DNA of 48,209 bases from CAZGWJ01 sp964529445 (GCA_964529445.1 CAZGWJ010000008.1:1-48209); one strand, 5' to 3'; shown: positions 1 through 7,783, numbered from the stretch's first letter. The notes: a model not told the origin generated them from the letters alone. Numbers and translations: made by a program.

Positions 1-295
1 GGGCCAGGTCCGATGCGATCCGGCACTTCGCGAGTCCGATCCGGACCTTCGCGGGGCCCCACCCCCGGGCGATCCGGGAGCGCACGAAACCCTCCGCGAA
101 AGCCGGGTCATCCACGAATCCCTGTCGTTCCATTCGGGCAAGGACCGCGGCGGCGATCCCAGGGGGTGTCCTGCGGCGTTCCAGGCGATCGGCGAGTTCT
201 CCCCGGCTGTAGGGACGGCGGGTGAGCAGTCGCAGGACGTAGGCGAGGACTTGCGGTTCCCTCTCGAGGGGACGCGGGTTCCGACGGAAGGTCAC
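1..295 (-). CDS. recX: Regulatory protein RecX (C-terminal part cut off by window edge)
   Basis: RecX modulates RecA filaments during recombination and the SOS response. The 98 visible codons fit the RecX helical-repeat pattern: a LLTRRPYSRGELADRL segment, then a second helix pair ending in RQGFVDDPAFAEGFVRSR, which carries the conserved D-D-x-x-F-A signature. The start is a GTG at 295 that overlaps the TGA of the preceding gene (GTGA), so translation is probably coupled. The next in-frame ATG lies inside the conserved part and is unlikely. The gene leaves the window at base 1, so about a third to half of the protein is missing. RecX is often next to recA, but no recA is visible here. Family assignment is by pattern recognition only. 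Confidence 0.8.
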   Translation of the reverse strand, partial: MTFRRNPRPLEREPQVLAYVLRLLTRRPYSRGELADRLERRRTPPGIAAAVLARMERQGFVDDPAFAEGFVRSRIARGWGPAKVRIGLAKCRIASDLA

Positions 296-642
296 GGAGC
301 GGCGGGGGCGGGAGCGGACTCCGACGGGACGATCGTCACCGAGCCGGTGACCGGATCGTAGTCATACCCGGCCGGGACGCGGTCGATCAGTCCGGCATCC
401 ACGAGTTCCTGGAGCGATCCGGGCAAACGCTCCTTCAGGGCCTTGAACTTCCAGACCGCGTCGGTCAACGCCTGCACGTTGGACGCCTGGACGGCCGTGA
501 CGGCCTTCAAGCGGGAGCGCTGAAGGCCCGTGGTATAGGCCGGGAGCGTGTCCTTCTCATCCATGTCCCAGGTCTTGAGCCAGCGGGCCCCGAAATACAG
601 CAGGGCCACGATGACGATCAGACCGATGATTTTTTCCTTCAT
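292..642 (-). CDS. Small single-pass membrane protein with pseudopilin-like C-terminal motif
   Basis: The product has 116 residues. A short basic N-terminus (MKEK) leads into one hydrophobic segment at about residues 5-19. The rest is soluble and ends in an Ala/Pro-rich tail. The stretch LPGSLQELVDAGLIDRVPAG followed by YDYDPVTG resembles the region of GspG-type pseudopilins and related proteins in which a 'lP.sl.eLv.aglid.lP..Y.Yd' pattern occurs. There is no G-F-T-L-x-E prepilin cleavage site, so it is not a standard pilin. The start at 642 is preceded by GGGAGG at good spacing. It lies 53 nt after the lipoprotein gene and overlaps recX by 4 nt, so the three are probably co-transcribed. Function unknown. 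Confidence 0.6.
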   Translation of the reverse strand: MKEKIIGLIVIVALLYFGARWLKTWDMDEKDTLPAYTTGLQRSRLKAVTAVQASNVQALTDAVWKFKALKERLPGSLQELVDAGLIDRVPAGYDYDPVTGSVTIVPSESAPAPAAP

Positions 643-695
643 GAGCGCCTCCCGATCACTCGGAGTTGGAACGGACCTCTTCACCCGACCCGGGG

Positions 696-1166
696 TCAGG
701 GACTCTTGAAGTACGCGTAGCCCGCCTCCCAATCCACGGCGACGTAGGCGGCCTGGTAGTAGGGGCGGCACGGGGGCTGTGTCGCGAAGGTGTAGAACTT
801 CACGCGCCGCGGCAGGGACTTGGGCCACCAGAAAGGCGGTGGGGATCTCCTCACGAAGAACCTCCATTCGTCGCCCCGGCGCTCCTTCAAAACCGCCCTC
901 AACGCATCGTGTTCCCAGGGCGTGAAACGGAAGAAGAGCCATACCTCGTTGGTGTCCAGGTCGTGCCGCTCCAGGAACGAGTGGGCCTTGTCGGGAAGGC
1001 AGTCCGGGATCCACCCCTTCGCGACGTGACCCCTCTCGCGGGCCTCCCGGTAGTCGGCGAACTTGCTGTCGTAGCTTTCCTCGCACCCGGACAGGACGAG
1101 CCCGATCGACGCCAGGATCAGGAGGATCCCCGCCGTCGAATGATTCCCCTTCCGGATGCGTCCCAT
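696..1166 (-). CDS. Putative lipoprotein, function unknown
   Basis: The product has 156 residues. A basic start (MGRIRKG) leads into a hydrophobic signal segment ending in LVLSGC, a good lipobox with the lipidated Cys near residue 28. The mature part contains GWIPDCLPDKA followed by HDLDTNEVWLFFRF. A pattern of W-x-P-x-x-L-P followed by H-D-L-D-T-N and F-x-F recurs in a family of small secreted proteins that I think includes the YbbD head domain, but I cannot confirm this. I chose the start at 1166 because GGAGAG precedes it at normal spacing. An in-frame ATG at 1190 would overlap pdxJ. It lies 14 nt downstream of pdxJ and is probably in the same transcript. Confidence 0.65.
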   Translation of the reverse strand: MGRIRKGNHSTAGILLILASIGLVLSGCEESYDSKFADYREARERGHVAKGWIPDCLPDKAHSFLERHDLDTNEVWLFFRFTPWEHDALRAVLKERRGDEWRFFVRRSPPPFWWPKSLPRRVKFYTFATQPPCRPYYQAAYVAVDWEAGYAYFKSP

Positions 1167-1180
1167 GGGTTCTCTCCAGG

Positions 1181-1909
1181 TCAATGGCAAGCTGTCCTGA
1201 TTATACGACGCATTTCCCTCACGGCCTTTCCCAATCCGTACAAGGAGGCATAGGCGATGATGTTATGGCCGATATTCAGGTCCTCGATCCCGCGAATGGC
1301 CGCGATGGGCGCCACGTTGCGGTAGGTCAGGCCGTGGCCGGCGTGGACCCGCAATCCCAGGGAATGGGCCAGGCGGGCACAACGGCGCACCCGTTCCAGT
1401 TCCCTCCGACGGTCCCCCCCCGGGCGGCAGGCGCGGCTGTAGGCCCCCGTGTGAAGTTCGACGAACTTCGCACCCAGGGAGGCACTGGCCCGGACCGAAG
1501 CCTCGTCGGGAGTGATGAAGAGGGAGACGGGAATCCCCGCCTCCTGCAGTCGGGCGATGGCGCTGCGGACGGGGCGCGGGGATCCCGTGACCTTCAATCC
1601 GCCTTCGGTGGTGAGCTCCTGCCGCTTCTCGGGCACCAGGGTGACCTGGTCGGGCCGCACCCGGAGTGCGATGCGGACCATCTCCGGGGTCGAAGCCATC
1701 TCCAAGTTGAGCTTCGTCCGGACCCGGCGGCGGAGCTCCCTCACGTCCCGGTCCTGGATGTGGCGCCGGTCCTCCCTCAAGTGGACGGTCACGCCGACGG
1801 CGCCTGCCGCCTCCACGATGCGGGCCGCTTCCAGCGGTTCCGGCTCCTCCTCCCGGCGCGCCTGTCGCAGGGTGGCGATGTGGTCGATGTTCACGCAAAG
1901 GGTAGCCAT
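1181..1909 (-). CDS. pdxJ: Pyridoxine 5'-phosphate synthase PdxJ
   Basis: PdxJ condenses 3-amino-2-oxopropyl phosphate with 1-deoxyxylulose 5-phosphate to give pyridoxine 5'-phosphate in the DXP-dependent vitamin B6 pathway. The 242-residue TIM-barrel protein has the usual length. Family motifs appear in order: VNIDHIATLRQARR, HLREDRRHI, KLNLEMA, VPEKRQELTTEGG, ELHTGAY, HAGHGLTYRNV and LNIGHNIIAYA. The start ATG at 1909 has GAGAGG upstream and a TATAAT box about 40 nt upstream. In the common order cdaA-ybbR-glmM-pdxJ-acpS, pdxJ follows glmM. Here ybbR lies upstream but glmM and acpS are absent. Confidence 0.97.
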   Translation of the reverse strand: MATLCVNIDHIATLRQARREEEPEPLEAARIVEAAGAVGVTVHLREDRRHIQDRDVRELRRRVRTKLNLEMASTPEMVRIALRVRPDQVTLVPEKRQELTTEGGLKVTGSPRPVRSAIARLQEAGIPVSLFITPDEASVRASASLGAKFVELHTGAYSRACRPGGDRRRELERVRRCARLAHSLGLRVHAGHGLTYRNVAPIAAIRGIEDLNIGHNIIAYASLYGLGKAVREMRRIIRTACH

Positions 1910-1948
1910 GGGTCCTCTCATCAGAAGATTCGATCCGGACGGCGGATG

Positions 1949-1954
1949 ATTATA
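1949..1954 (-). promoter_or_regulatory. Probable -10 element of the pdxJ promoter
   Basis: On the minus strand the hexamer is a perfect TATAAT, about 39 nt upstream of the pdxJ ATG. The -35 is weak: GGGGAC or GGGGGA at 16-17 nt spacing. The predicted 5' leader is about 33 nt and contains the GAGAGG ribosome binding site. It separates pdxJ, the lipoprotein and the genes after them from the ftsH-to-ybbR block. Confidence 0.55.
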
Positions 1955-2010
1955 GCAGGATGCCGAAAAAGTCCCCCTTCGGTGCCTTTTTCCCGTTTCC
2001 AAAACCCATC

Positions 2011-2115
2011 AACCGCGGAGACGCGAAGACGCGCAGAAAGCAGGAAAGCCGTTTTTCCAAAAAAGGCGATCGTTTCTTCCCGCATTCACCGAATGGACCT
2101 TCGTGGTTTTCGGGA
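2011..2115. repeat. Degenerate GCGAAG-type intergenic element (site A)
   Basis: In the gap between ybbR and pdxJ, bases 2012-2040 consist of a loose tandem of GCGGAGAC/GCGAAGAC units. The right end (2097-2112) reads CCTTCGTGGTTTTCGG, a partial inverted counterpart. It resembles the better-preserved elements at 24998-25140 and 26227-26393. No coding potential is seen. Confidence 0.5.
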
Positions 2116-2493
2116 TTATTTCCCGTTGGCGGCGGAAACCAGTTTCAGTGTCTGGGAGGGAATGTCGGCGACGACCCCCTTCGGAAGGTTGCGCACGCGG
2201 GGGACGAGCACGACCGCCGTATCCGGCTTGACGCCCGGCCGGAACGTCACCTCGGCCTTCAGGGCCTCCGGATCCAGGCTGCGGATGGCCTCGCGCCTTC
2301 CGTGGAAAACCACCGACACGTGGCTTTTCGTTCCGGGACCCAGGACCAGCCCCGAGGGGATCCCCGCGAATTCCAGCTGGATGTTCGCCCTTCGCTCCAG
2401 CATCTGCCCGGTCCCGATGGAACCCCAAAGGAGGAAGGCGATCAACAGGGCTGCCGCCTTCAAGGCCGCGTTCTCCAGGAAAAATCGTCTCAT
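2116..2493 (-). CDS. YbbR-domain protein (short CdaR-like)
   Basis: The product has 125 residues: one N-terminal membrane helix (about residues 9-25, KAAALLIAFLLWGSIG) and a single YbbR-type beta domain containing the pattern 'v.F.g..e.i..L.p..l.a.v'. CdaR proteins usually carry several YbbR repeats and regulate the diadenylate cyclase CdaA at the membrane. This one is unusually short. Its ATG at 2493 overlaps the cdaA stop by 4 nt (ATGA), so the pair is translationally coupled. The partnership with CdaA is inferred from the family and the neighbourhood. Confidence 0.85.
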   Translation of the reverse strand: MRRFFLENAALKAAALLIAFLLWGSIGTGQMLERRANIQLEFAGIPSGLVLGPGTKSHVSVVFHGRREAIRSLDPEALKAEVTFRPGVKPDTAVVLVPRVRNLPKGVVADIPSQTLKLVSAANGK

Positions 2494-3257
2494 GTCGCGA
2501 TCCTCGTGCCGTACAAGGCCAGCATCTCCCCGAGCGTCTCGGTGTCGATCTGGGGAGTGATCTTGCCGGCCATGGCGATGGAAATGGACCGGGTCTCCTC
2601 CGAGACCACCACGACCAAGGCGTCGGTCTCCTCCGCGAGTCCCAGGCCCGCCCGGTGGCGGGTGCCGTACGACTTGTTCAGGTCGGGATTCTGACTCAAG
2701 GGCAGGATGCATCCCGCGGCCGCCAGGCGTCCGTTCCGGATGACGACAGCGCCGTCGTGAAGGGGGGAGCGGGGGGTGAAGATCGTAACCAGCAGTTCGG
2801 CCGTGACCGTGGATTCCATCGGAGTGCCCGTGTCGATGTAGGACTGGAGGTTATCCCCCCGCTCGAGCACGATGAGGGCGCCGTGCCGGGCTCGGGACAG
2901 GTCCTTGGCCCCCCTGACGATCTCCTGGAAGAGGGGTTCCTCGCCTCCGGGGGCGTTCCCGAAGAGCCTTCCGCCGCCGATGCGGTTGAGCACCCGCCGG
3001 AGATCGGGCTGGAAGAGGACCACGAAGGCGATGAGGAGCACGGTCCAAAGGTTCGTCACCAGCCACTCGAAGGTCGTCAGTTGCAGGTGATGGGCCGCGA
3101 AGGCGGAAAGCAGGAGGAGCACCGTTCCCGCGAGAAGGCGGTAGGTCCGGGTCTCGACGACCAGGAGCAGGAGGTAATAGACGCCGGTGGCCACGACGAG
3201 GATATCGACGGCATCGGACCAGCGGAAGCCGGAGAGCAGGGTCAGGAGGTTGTTCAT
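2490..3257 (-). CDS. cdaA: Diadenylate cyclase CdaA (DacA family)
   Basis: CdaA makes cyclic di-AMP from two ATP at the cytoplasmic membrane. The 255 residues contain three predicted membrane helices (about 15-35, 40-57 and 65-83) and then the DAC domain. The catalytic DGA motif is at 168-170 (SPLHDGAVVI) and the RHR motif at 200-202 (GTRHRAGLG). The length is close to the family norm of about 270. It overlaps folP upstream and ybbR downstream by ATGA junctions. No glmM, whose product restrains CdaA in some bacteria, follows in this window. c-di-AMP typically controls osmolyte transport and wall homeostasis, but no target is visible here. Confidence 0.95.
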   Translation of the reverse strand: MNNLLTLLSGFRWSDAVDILVVATGVYYLLLLVVETRTYRLLAGTVLLLLSAFAAHHLQLTTFEWLVTNLWTVLLIAFVVLFQPDLRRVLNRIGGGRLFGNAPGGEEPLFQEIVRGAKDLSRARHGALIVLERGDNLQSYIDTGTPMESTVTAELLVTIFTPRSPLHDGAVVIRNGRLAAAGCILPLSQNPDLNKSYGTRHRAGLGLAEETDALVVVVSEETRSISIAMAGKITPQIDTETLGEMLALYGTRIAT

Positions 3258-4156
3258 GTCGCTTCTCCGGAGCCGTATCGCAGGGCGTCGGCCACCTTCA
3301 ACGCCCTCGCTGTTTCCTTCACGTCATGGACGCGGACCCAGTCGGCGCCGTTCAACACGGCGGCCGTCGCCAGGGCGAGGGTGGCCTCCACCCTTTCGGA
3401 GGGAGGTGCCCCGCCCAGCAGGACCCCCAGCGTGGCCTTCCGGGAGGGACCCAGGAGCAGGGGACACCCCAGGGACCGGATCTCCGCGAGACGGCGCACC
3501 AGTTCCAGGTTGTGGAAGGGCGTCTTGCCGAACCCGAACCCCGGGTCCACCAGGATCCGATCCCTGTCCACGCCCCGCGCAACGGCGGATTCGACGCGTT
3601 CCGCGAGGAAGGCGCGGACCTCCCGCACCACGTCGGCATACCGGGGATCCTTCTGCATGGTCCGGGGACGGCCCTTCATGTGCATGAGGACGACCGGCAC
3701 CTTCAGGCGGGCCACGGTGCGCGCCAGGGTGGGGTCCCGCCTGAAGGCGGTGACGTCATTCACCATCCTCGCGCCTTCGCCCACGGCCGCCCGTGCGACT
3801 TCCGCCCGGGAAGTGTCCACCGAAACGGGAATGCGCAGGCGCCGGACGCAGGCCTTCAGGACCGGCAGGACGCGGGCCTTCTCCTCGCGAAGGGAAACGG
3901 GAGCCGCCCCGGGCCGCGTGGACTCTCCCCCGAGATCGATCCAATCGGCTCCCTCCTCCTGCATCCGGATCGCCCGTTCCGCGGCGACCGCAGGGTCCGT
4001 GTAACGCCCCCCGTCGGAGAAGGAATCCGGCGTGGCGTTCAGGATGCCCATCACGACGGTTCGCCGCTTCCAGGTGAAGGGCCGGCTTCCGGGAAGGGCC
4101 AGGGAATGGGCCGGCGGACGGGTTGCAGGAACCGGAAGAGGGCGGGGCTTCCTCAT
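3254..4156 (-). CDS. folP: Dihydropteroate synthase FolP
   Basis: FolP joins 6-hydroxymethyl-dihydropterin diphosphate and p-aminobenzoate to make dihydropteroate. The 300-residue TIM barrel has GILNATPDSFSDGG at 37-50, DLGGESTRPGA around 75-84, SVDTSRAEVA, VNDVTAF, VLMHMKG, DPGFGFGKT, LLGPSRKATLG and WVRVHDV. The start at 4156 overlaps the folE stop as ATGA. Longer in-frame extensions run antisense-like through folE and do not look like coding sequence. It sits with folE, while folB-folK lies elsewhere at 22.9 kb. Confidence 0.96.
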   Translation of the reverse strand: MRKPRPLPVPATRPPAHSLALPGSRPFTWKRRTVVMGILNATPDSFSDGGRYTDPAVAAERAIRMQEEGADWIDLGGESTRPGAAPVSLREEKARVLPVLKACVRRLRIPVSVDTSRAEVARAAVGEGARMVNDVTAFRRDPTLARTVARLKVPVVLMHMKGRPRTMQKDPRYADVVREVRAFLAERVESAVARGVDRDRILVDPGFGFGKTPFHNLELVRRLAEIRSLGCPLLLGPSRKATLGVLLGGAPPSERVEATLALATAAVLNGADWVRVHDVKETARALKVADALRYGSGEAT

Positions 4157-4722
4157 TTTCTCAGCAGTTGAAGCGCTTCCAGGCGGGTCGCCTGGCTCGT
4201 CTCGAAGACGCCCCGGACGGCCGAGGTGGTCATGAGGGATCCGGCCTTCTTCACCCCTCGCATGGTCATGCAGAGGTGCTCGGCCTCGAGCACGACGATC
4301 ACGCCCATGGGTTTCAGGACCCTCATGAGGGTGTCCGCCACCTGGGTGGTGATGCGCTCCTGGAGCTGGGGCCGCTTCGTGACGGCATCGAGGACGCGGG
4401 CCAGTTTCGAGAGGCCGGCCAGCCGCTCGCGGTTGGGGATGTAACCGACGTGGGCCATGCCGTAGAACGGCAGGAGGTGGTGTTCGCACATGGAATAGAA
4501 GGGGATGTCGCGCAGGATGACCAGTTCCTCGTGGCCCTCGGTCTTGAAAAGGGTCATCTCCGCGGCGGGATCGCGCCCGAGGCCGGAAAAGACCTCCTCG
4601 TACATGCGGGCCACGCGGGCCGGGGTCCCCTTCAACCCCTCGCGGTCCGGATCCTCGCCGATGGCGGAAAGGATCTCCCGGACGGCCGCTTCGACGCGCC
4701 CCTTATCCACGGGGATCCCCAT
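4153..4722 (-). CDS. folE: GTP cyclohydrolase I FolE
   Basis: FolE converts GTP to 7,8-dihydroneopterin triphosphate, the first step of folate synthesis. The product has 189 residues, the normal length for the family. The zinc and active-site segment YSMCEHHLLPF places Cys79, His81 and His82. The second zinc Cys is in HLCMTMRG (Cys151). These are the FolE1 hallmarks, so this is not the zinc-independent FolE2 type. The start at 4722 lies inside the end of ftsH (20-nt overlap), and the stop overlaps folP, giving a continuous ftsH-folE-folP-cdaA-ybbR unit. Confidence 0.97.
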   Translation of the reverse strand: MGIPVDKGRVEAAVREILSAIGEDPDREGLKGTPARVARMYEEVFSGLGRDPAAEMTLFKTEGHEELVILRDIPFYSMCEHHLLPFYGMAHVGYIPNRERLAGLSKLARVLDAVTKRPQLQERITTQVADTLMRVLKPMGVIVVLEAEHLCMTMRGVKKAGSLMTTSAVRGVFETSQATRLEALQLLRK

Positions 4723-6646
4723 CCTCCCTCGAGCGGGCGTTGGCCGGTTGGGGGCGGAGCGAAGGAACCGCGTCGACCGCGGGCGCCGGGGCGCCGGATT
4801 CGGGGGGAGCGGGGTCGGCGGGCTTGGGATTCTTGCGGCGGGGCTTGATCTTCTTGCCGGCCAGCAGGGATTCGACCTCGTCGCCGTCCAGCAGTTCGCG
4901 GTCCAGCAATGTCTCGGCCATCGCCTTCAGGTATCGCATGTTCTTCCTGAGGATCTTCCGGGCGTGCTGATGCTGTCCCTCCACCAGACGCTTGACCTCG
5001 GCGTCGATCATCTCGGCACTTCGCTCGGAATAGTTCTTCTCCTTCATGAGGTCGCGCCCGATGAAGACCATGTCCCCCTTGCGGCCGAAGGTCACGGTCC
5101 CCAGCTTCTCGCTCATGCCGTATTCGGTGACCATGGCGCGGACCAGGGCCGTCGCGCGCTCCAGGTCGTTCCCGGCGCCGGTGGTGATATCCCCGAACAC
5201 CAGTTCCTCGGCCGCCCGGCCGCCCAGCAGGGTGGCCACCTGGTTCAGGAGGTCCTTCTTGGAGGAGAGGAAGCGGTCCTCCGTGGGCAACTGCAGGGTG
5301 TAACCGAGGGCCGCATGGCCCCGGGGGATGATGGAAACCTTGTGCACGGGGTTCCGGGGGTCGGTCTTCTTGGCCACGATGGCGTGGCCGCACTCGTGAA
5401 AGGCCACGATGCGCTTCTCCTTGTCGGAGATGACGCGGGTCCGCCGCTCGGGGCCGGCCATCACGCGGTCGATGGCCTCCTCCAGCTCGGCGGCCTCCAC
5501 GGCCTTCTTGTTGCGCCGGGCGGCGAGCAAGGCCGCCTCGTTCACGAGGTTCGCCAGATCCGCGCCCGAGAAACCCGGTGTCCTCCGGGCGATGACCGAC
5601 AGGTCCACGGCGGGGGCCAGTTTCACGTTCTTCACGTGGACCTTGAGGATGGCCTCGCGGCCGCCCAGGTCGGGACGGTCCACCACGACCTGGCGGTCGA
5701 AACGCCCGGGCCGCAGGAGGGCCGGGTCTAGGACATCGGGACGGTTGGTGGCGGCCATGAGGATGACGCCGCTGTTGGTGTTGAAACCGTCCATCTCGAC
5801 CAGGAGGGCGTTGAGGGTCTGCTCGCGCTCGTCGTGCCCGCCGCCCAGCCCCGCACCGCGATGGCGTCCCACGGCGTCGATCTCGTCCACGAAGATGATG
5901 CAGGGGGCGTGCTTCTTGCCCTGCTCGAAGAGGTCCCTCACGCGGGCGGCGCCCACGCCCACGAACATCTCCACGAAATCGGAACCCGAGATGGAGAAGA
6001 AGGGCACGCCCGCCTCGCCCGCCACGGCCTTGGCCAACAGGGTCTTGCCGGTGCCCGGAGGGCCCAGCAGAATCACGCCCTTGGGAATCTTGCCCCCCAG
6101 GGACTGGTACTTCTTGGGATCCTTGAGGTAATCGACGATCTCGAGCAGTTCCTCCTTGGCCTCCTGGACACCCGCCACGTCCTGGAAGGTGACCTTCTGC
6201 TGGCCGGCGGTGACCAAGCGGGCCCGGCTCTTCCCGAAGGCCATGGCGCCCGACCCGCCCGATTGGGCCTGCCGCATCATGAAGAAGAACCAGACGATGA
6301 GCAGGATGATGGGGCCGAAATTGATGAGCAACTGCATGAAGAGGCTGGGCCGTTTGGGCGGCTGGGCCGTCACGTCCACCTTGCGGTCCAGGAGGTTCTT
6401 GGTGAGCGCGGGATCGTCCGGGGCGGTGAGCGTGAATTCGGCGCCCTGGGTGGTCCGCCCGGCGACCAGTCGCTCCTCGGGAAGGATTGTGACGGCCTGG
6501 ACGGCTCCGGCCTCCACCTGGGCGATGAACTGGGAGTAGGTCCAGGTCTCGGACTTCTGGGTCCCGCGCTGCATCTCGTTCACCATGTACATGATGACGA
6601 CGAAGACGAGCAGCCAGGCGGCGAGGGTGCGGAAGGTCTGGTTCAC
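4703..6646 (-). CDS. ftsH: ATP-dependent zinc metalloprotease FtsH
   Basis: FtsH is the membrane-anchored AAA+ protease that degrades misfolded membrane proteins and some regulators. The product has 647 residues. Two membrane helices (about 7-22 and 105-124) flank the periplasmic part. Walker A GPPGTGKT is at 195-202, Walker B around 251-257 (IIFVDEIDA), and the second region of homology has ATNRPDVLDPALLRPGRFDR. The zinc motif is HECGH at 417-421; most FtsH proteins have HEAGH, so a Cys replaces the Ala while the Glu and both His are kept. The C-terminus is a long Pro/Ala-rich, basic tail. It starts with GTG at 6646. tilS-ftsH-folP neighbourhoods are common in bacteria. Confidence 0.97.
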   Translation of the reverse strand: MNQTFRTLAAWLLVFVVIMYMVNEMQRGTQKSETWTYSQFIAQVEAGAVQAVTILPEERLVAGRTTQGAEFTLTAPDDPALTKNLLDRKVDVTAQPPKRPSLFMQLLINFGPIILLIVWFFFMMRQAQSGGSGAMAFGKSRARLVTAGQQKVTFQDVAGVQEAKEELLEIVDYLKDPKKYQSLGGKIPKGVILLGPPGTGKTLLAKAVAGEAGVPFFSISGSDFVEMFVGVGAARVRDLFEQGKKHAPCIIFVDEIDAVGRHRGAGLGGGHDEREQTLNALLVEMDGFNTNSGVILMAATNRPDVLDPALLRPGRFDRQVVVDRPDLGGREAILKVHVKNVKLAPAVDLSVIARRTPGFSGADLANLVNEAALLAARRNKKAVEAAELEEAIDRVMAGPERRTRVISDKEKRIVAFHECGHAIVAKKTDPRNPVHKVSIIPRGHAALGYTLQLPTEDRFLSSKKDLLNQVATLLGGRAAEELVFGDITTGAGNDLERATALVRAMVTEYGMSEKLGTVTFGRKGDMVFIGRDLMKEKNYSERSAEMIDAEVKRLVEGQHQHARKILRKNMRYLKAMAETLLDRELLDGDEVESLLAGKKIKPRRKNPKPADPAPPESGAPAPAVDAVPSLRPQPANARSREDGDPRG

Positions 6647-6746
6647 GGTCGGAGGGCTCCTTGCCCCTTCCCGAAGGAAGGGACGCCATCATAGTCGAGG
6701 GTTTGCGTCCAATGCAAGGCGCGGAAACGGGGCGTACCGGCCGCGT

Positions 6747-7745
6747 TCAGCGGGACTTTTCGAGGACCGCGGTTCCCTTCCTCAGCACGGCACGCAACCC
6801 GTAACCCAGGTCACGGGGACCCGGGAGGGCCCCCGAAAGCACCCGGATCGCCTCGTCGACCCTTTCCAGGGACAAGCCCCTTGCGCCCGCTTCCAATCGT
6901 TCAGCCGCCATCCTCACGAGACGACGCTGAAGGGCTCGGGGTGCCGCCGCGAAAGCGGTCGCGGACCAGCCCCGACCCGTCCGCCCGACGGGCCGCCCCC
7001 GACGGCGGTCCCAGGTGGCCGCCTGGCACGACAGGAACTCCTCGTCGGCGGCCAGGATCTCCCCGGCTCGGACCAAGGCATCCTTCGCGCGCGGATCGAA
7101 CCGAGAAAGATACGGCAGGACCTCGTGGCGGATCCGGTTGCGGCGATAGGCATCCTTGCGATTGGACCGGTCCTCACGCCAGGCGATGCGCCTCGAGCGC
7201 AGATAGGCCTTGAGGTCGGAAGCGGGAAATTTCAGGAGGGGACGCCACACCCTCAGGGGCTGCGCCATGCCGTCGAATCTCAGGGTTTGGATGGCGCGCA
7301 ATCCGGAAAGACCCCGCGATCCCGCCCCGCGCAACAGACGGTCCAGGACCGTCTCGGCCTGGTCATCGCGGTGATGGGCCACGGCAACGCCCCAGGCGCG
7401 TCGGTTCCGCACCTGGCGGCAGAAGAAAAGATAGCGGATGCGCCGGGCCCAGTCCTGGACCGATCCCGATCGGAGGACGGCCTTCCTGGCCCCCTTGGGG
7501 ACCCGGAGAACGCGACACGGCAATCCGAGACCCGATGACAGTTCCCGGACGACTCGCTCGTCTTGCGCCGAATCGCGGCCCCTCAACCCGTAGTTCACGT
7601 GGGCGACCAGGAGCTGGCGTCGCGGATCGGGACAGGTCTCGAAGAGAAGTCCCAGGAGGGCCATGGAATCCGCTCCACCCGAAACGCCCACAACGAGGCG
7701 ATCGTCGCGCCGGGGCGGTTCCAGGGATCGGGATCCGTTCTTCAT
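6747..7745 (-). CDS. tilS: tRNA(Ile)-lysidine synthetase TilS
   Basis: TilS attaches lysine to C34 of tRNA-Ile2 (CAU), changing its decoding from AUG to AUA. The 332-residue protein has the PP-loop SGGADS at 22-27, HVNYGLRG, the HHRDDQAETVLDRLLRGAG signature and NRIRHEVLP. It is a shorter TilS: the N-terminal ATP-pyrophosphatase core plus an abbreviated C-terminal region. There is no Shine-Dalgarno sequence before the ATG, but a good -35/-10 pair ends only 9 nt upstream, suggesting a near-leaderless mRNA. A tRNA with a CAU anticodon is encoded about 100 nt upstream on the same strand. ftsH follows after about 100 nt. Confidence 0.94.
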   Translation of the reverse strand: MKNGSRSLEPPRRDDRLVVGVSGGADSMALLGLLFETCPDPRRQLLVAHVNYGLRGRDSAQDERVVRELSSGLGLPCRVLRVPKGARKAVLRSGSVQDWARRIRYLFFCRQVRNRRAWGVAVAHHRDDQAETVLDRLLRGAGSRGLSGLRAIQTLRFDGMAQPLRVWRPLLKFPASDLKAYLRSRRIAWREDRSNRKDAYRRNRIRHEVLPYLSRFDPRAKDALVRAGEILAADEEFLSCQAATWDRRRGRPVGRTGRGWSATAFAAAPRALQRRLVRMAAERLEAGARGLSLERVDEAIRVLSGALPGPRDLGYGLRAVLRKGTAVLEKSR

Positions 7746-7754
7746 GGTTTGATG

Positions 7755-7783
7755 ATTCTATCGCAGCGAAGGTCGCTACCCAA
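7755..7783 (-). promoter_or_regulatory. Sigma-70-type promoter of tilS
   Basis: On the minus strand, TTGGGT (7783-7778) and TAGAAT (7760-7755) are separated by exactly 17 nt. The -10 ends 9 nt before the tilS ATG at 7745, so the transcript should start 2-4 nt before the start codon. TAGAAT is also the -10 of the pilA promoter. Confidence 0.55.

Noticed and set aside
1184..2560. Long plus-strand open frame opposite pdxJ and ybbR
   Set aside because: Antisense shadow of GC-rich coding sequence; no recognisable domain, and it runs across two unrelated genes and an intergenic gap.
4632..6692. 686-codon minus-strand frame overlapping ftsH
   Set aside because: Out-of-frame shadow of ftsH; extremely Arg/Gly/Pro-rich and without motifs, whereas ftsH itself is complete.
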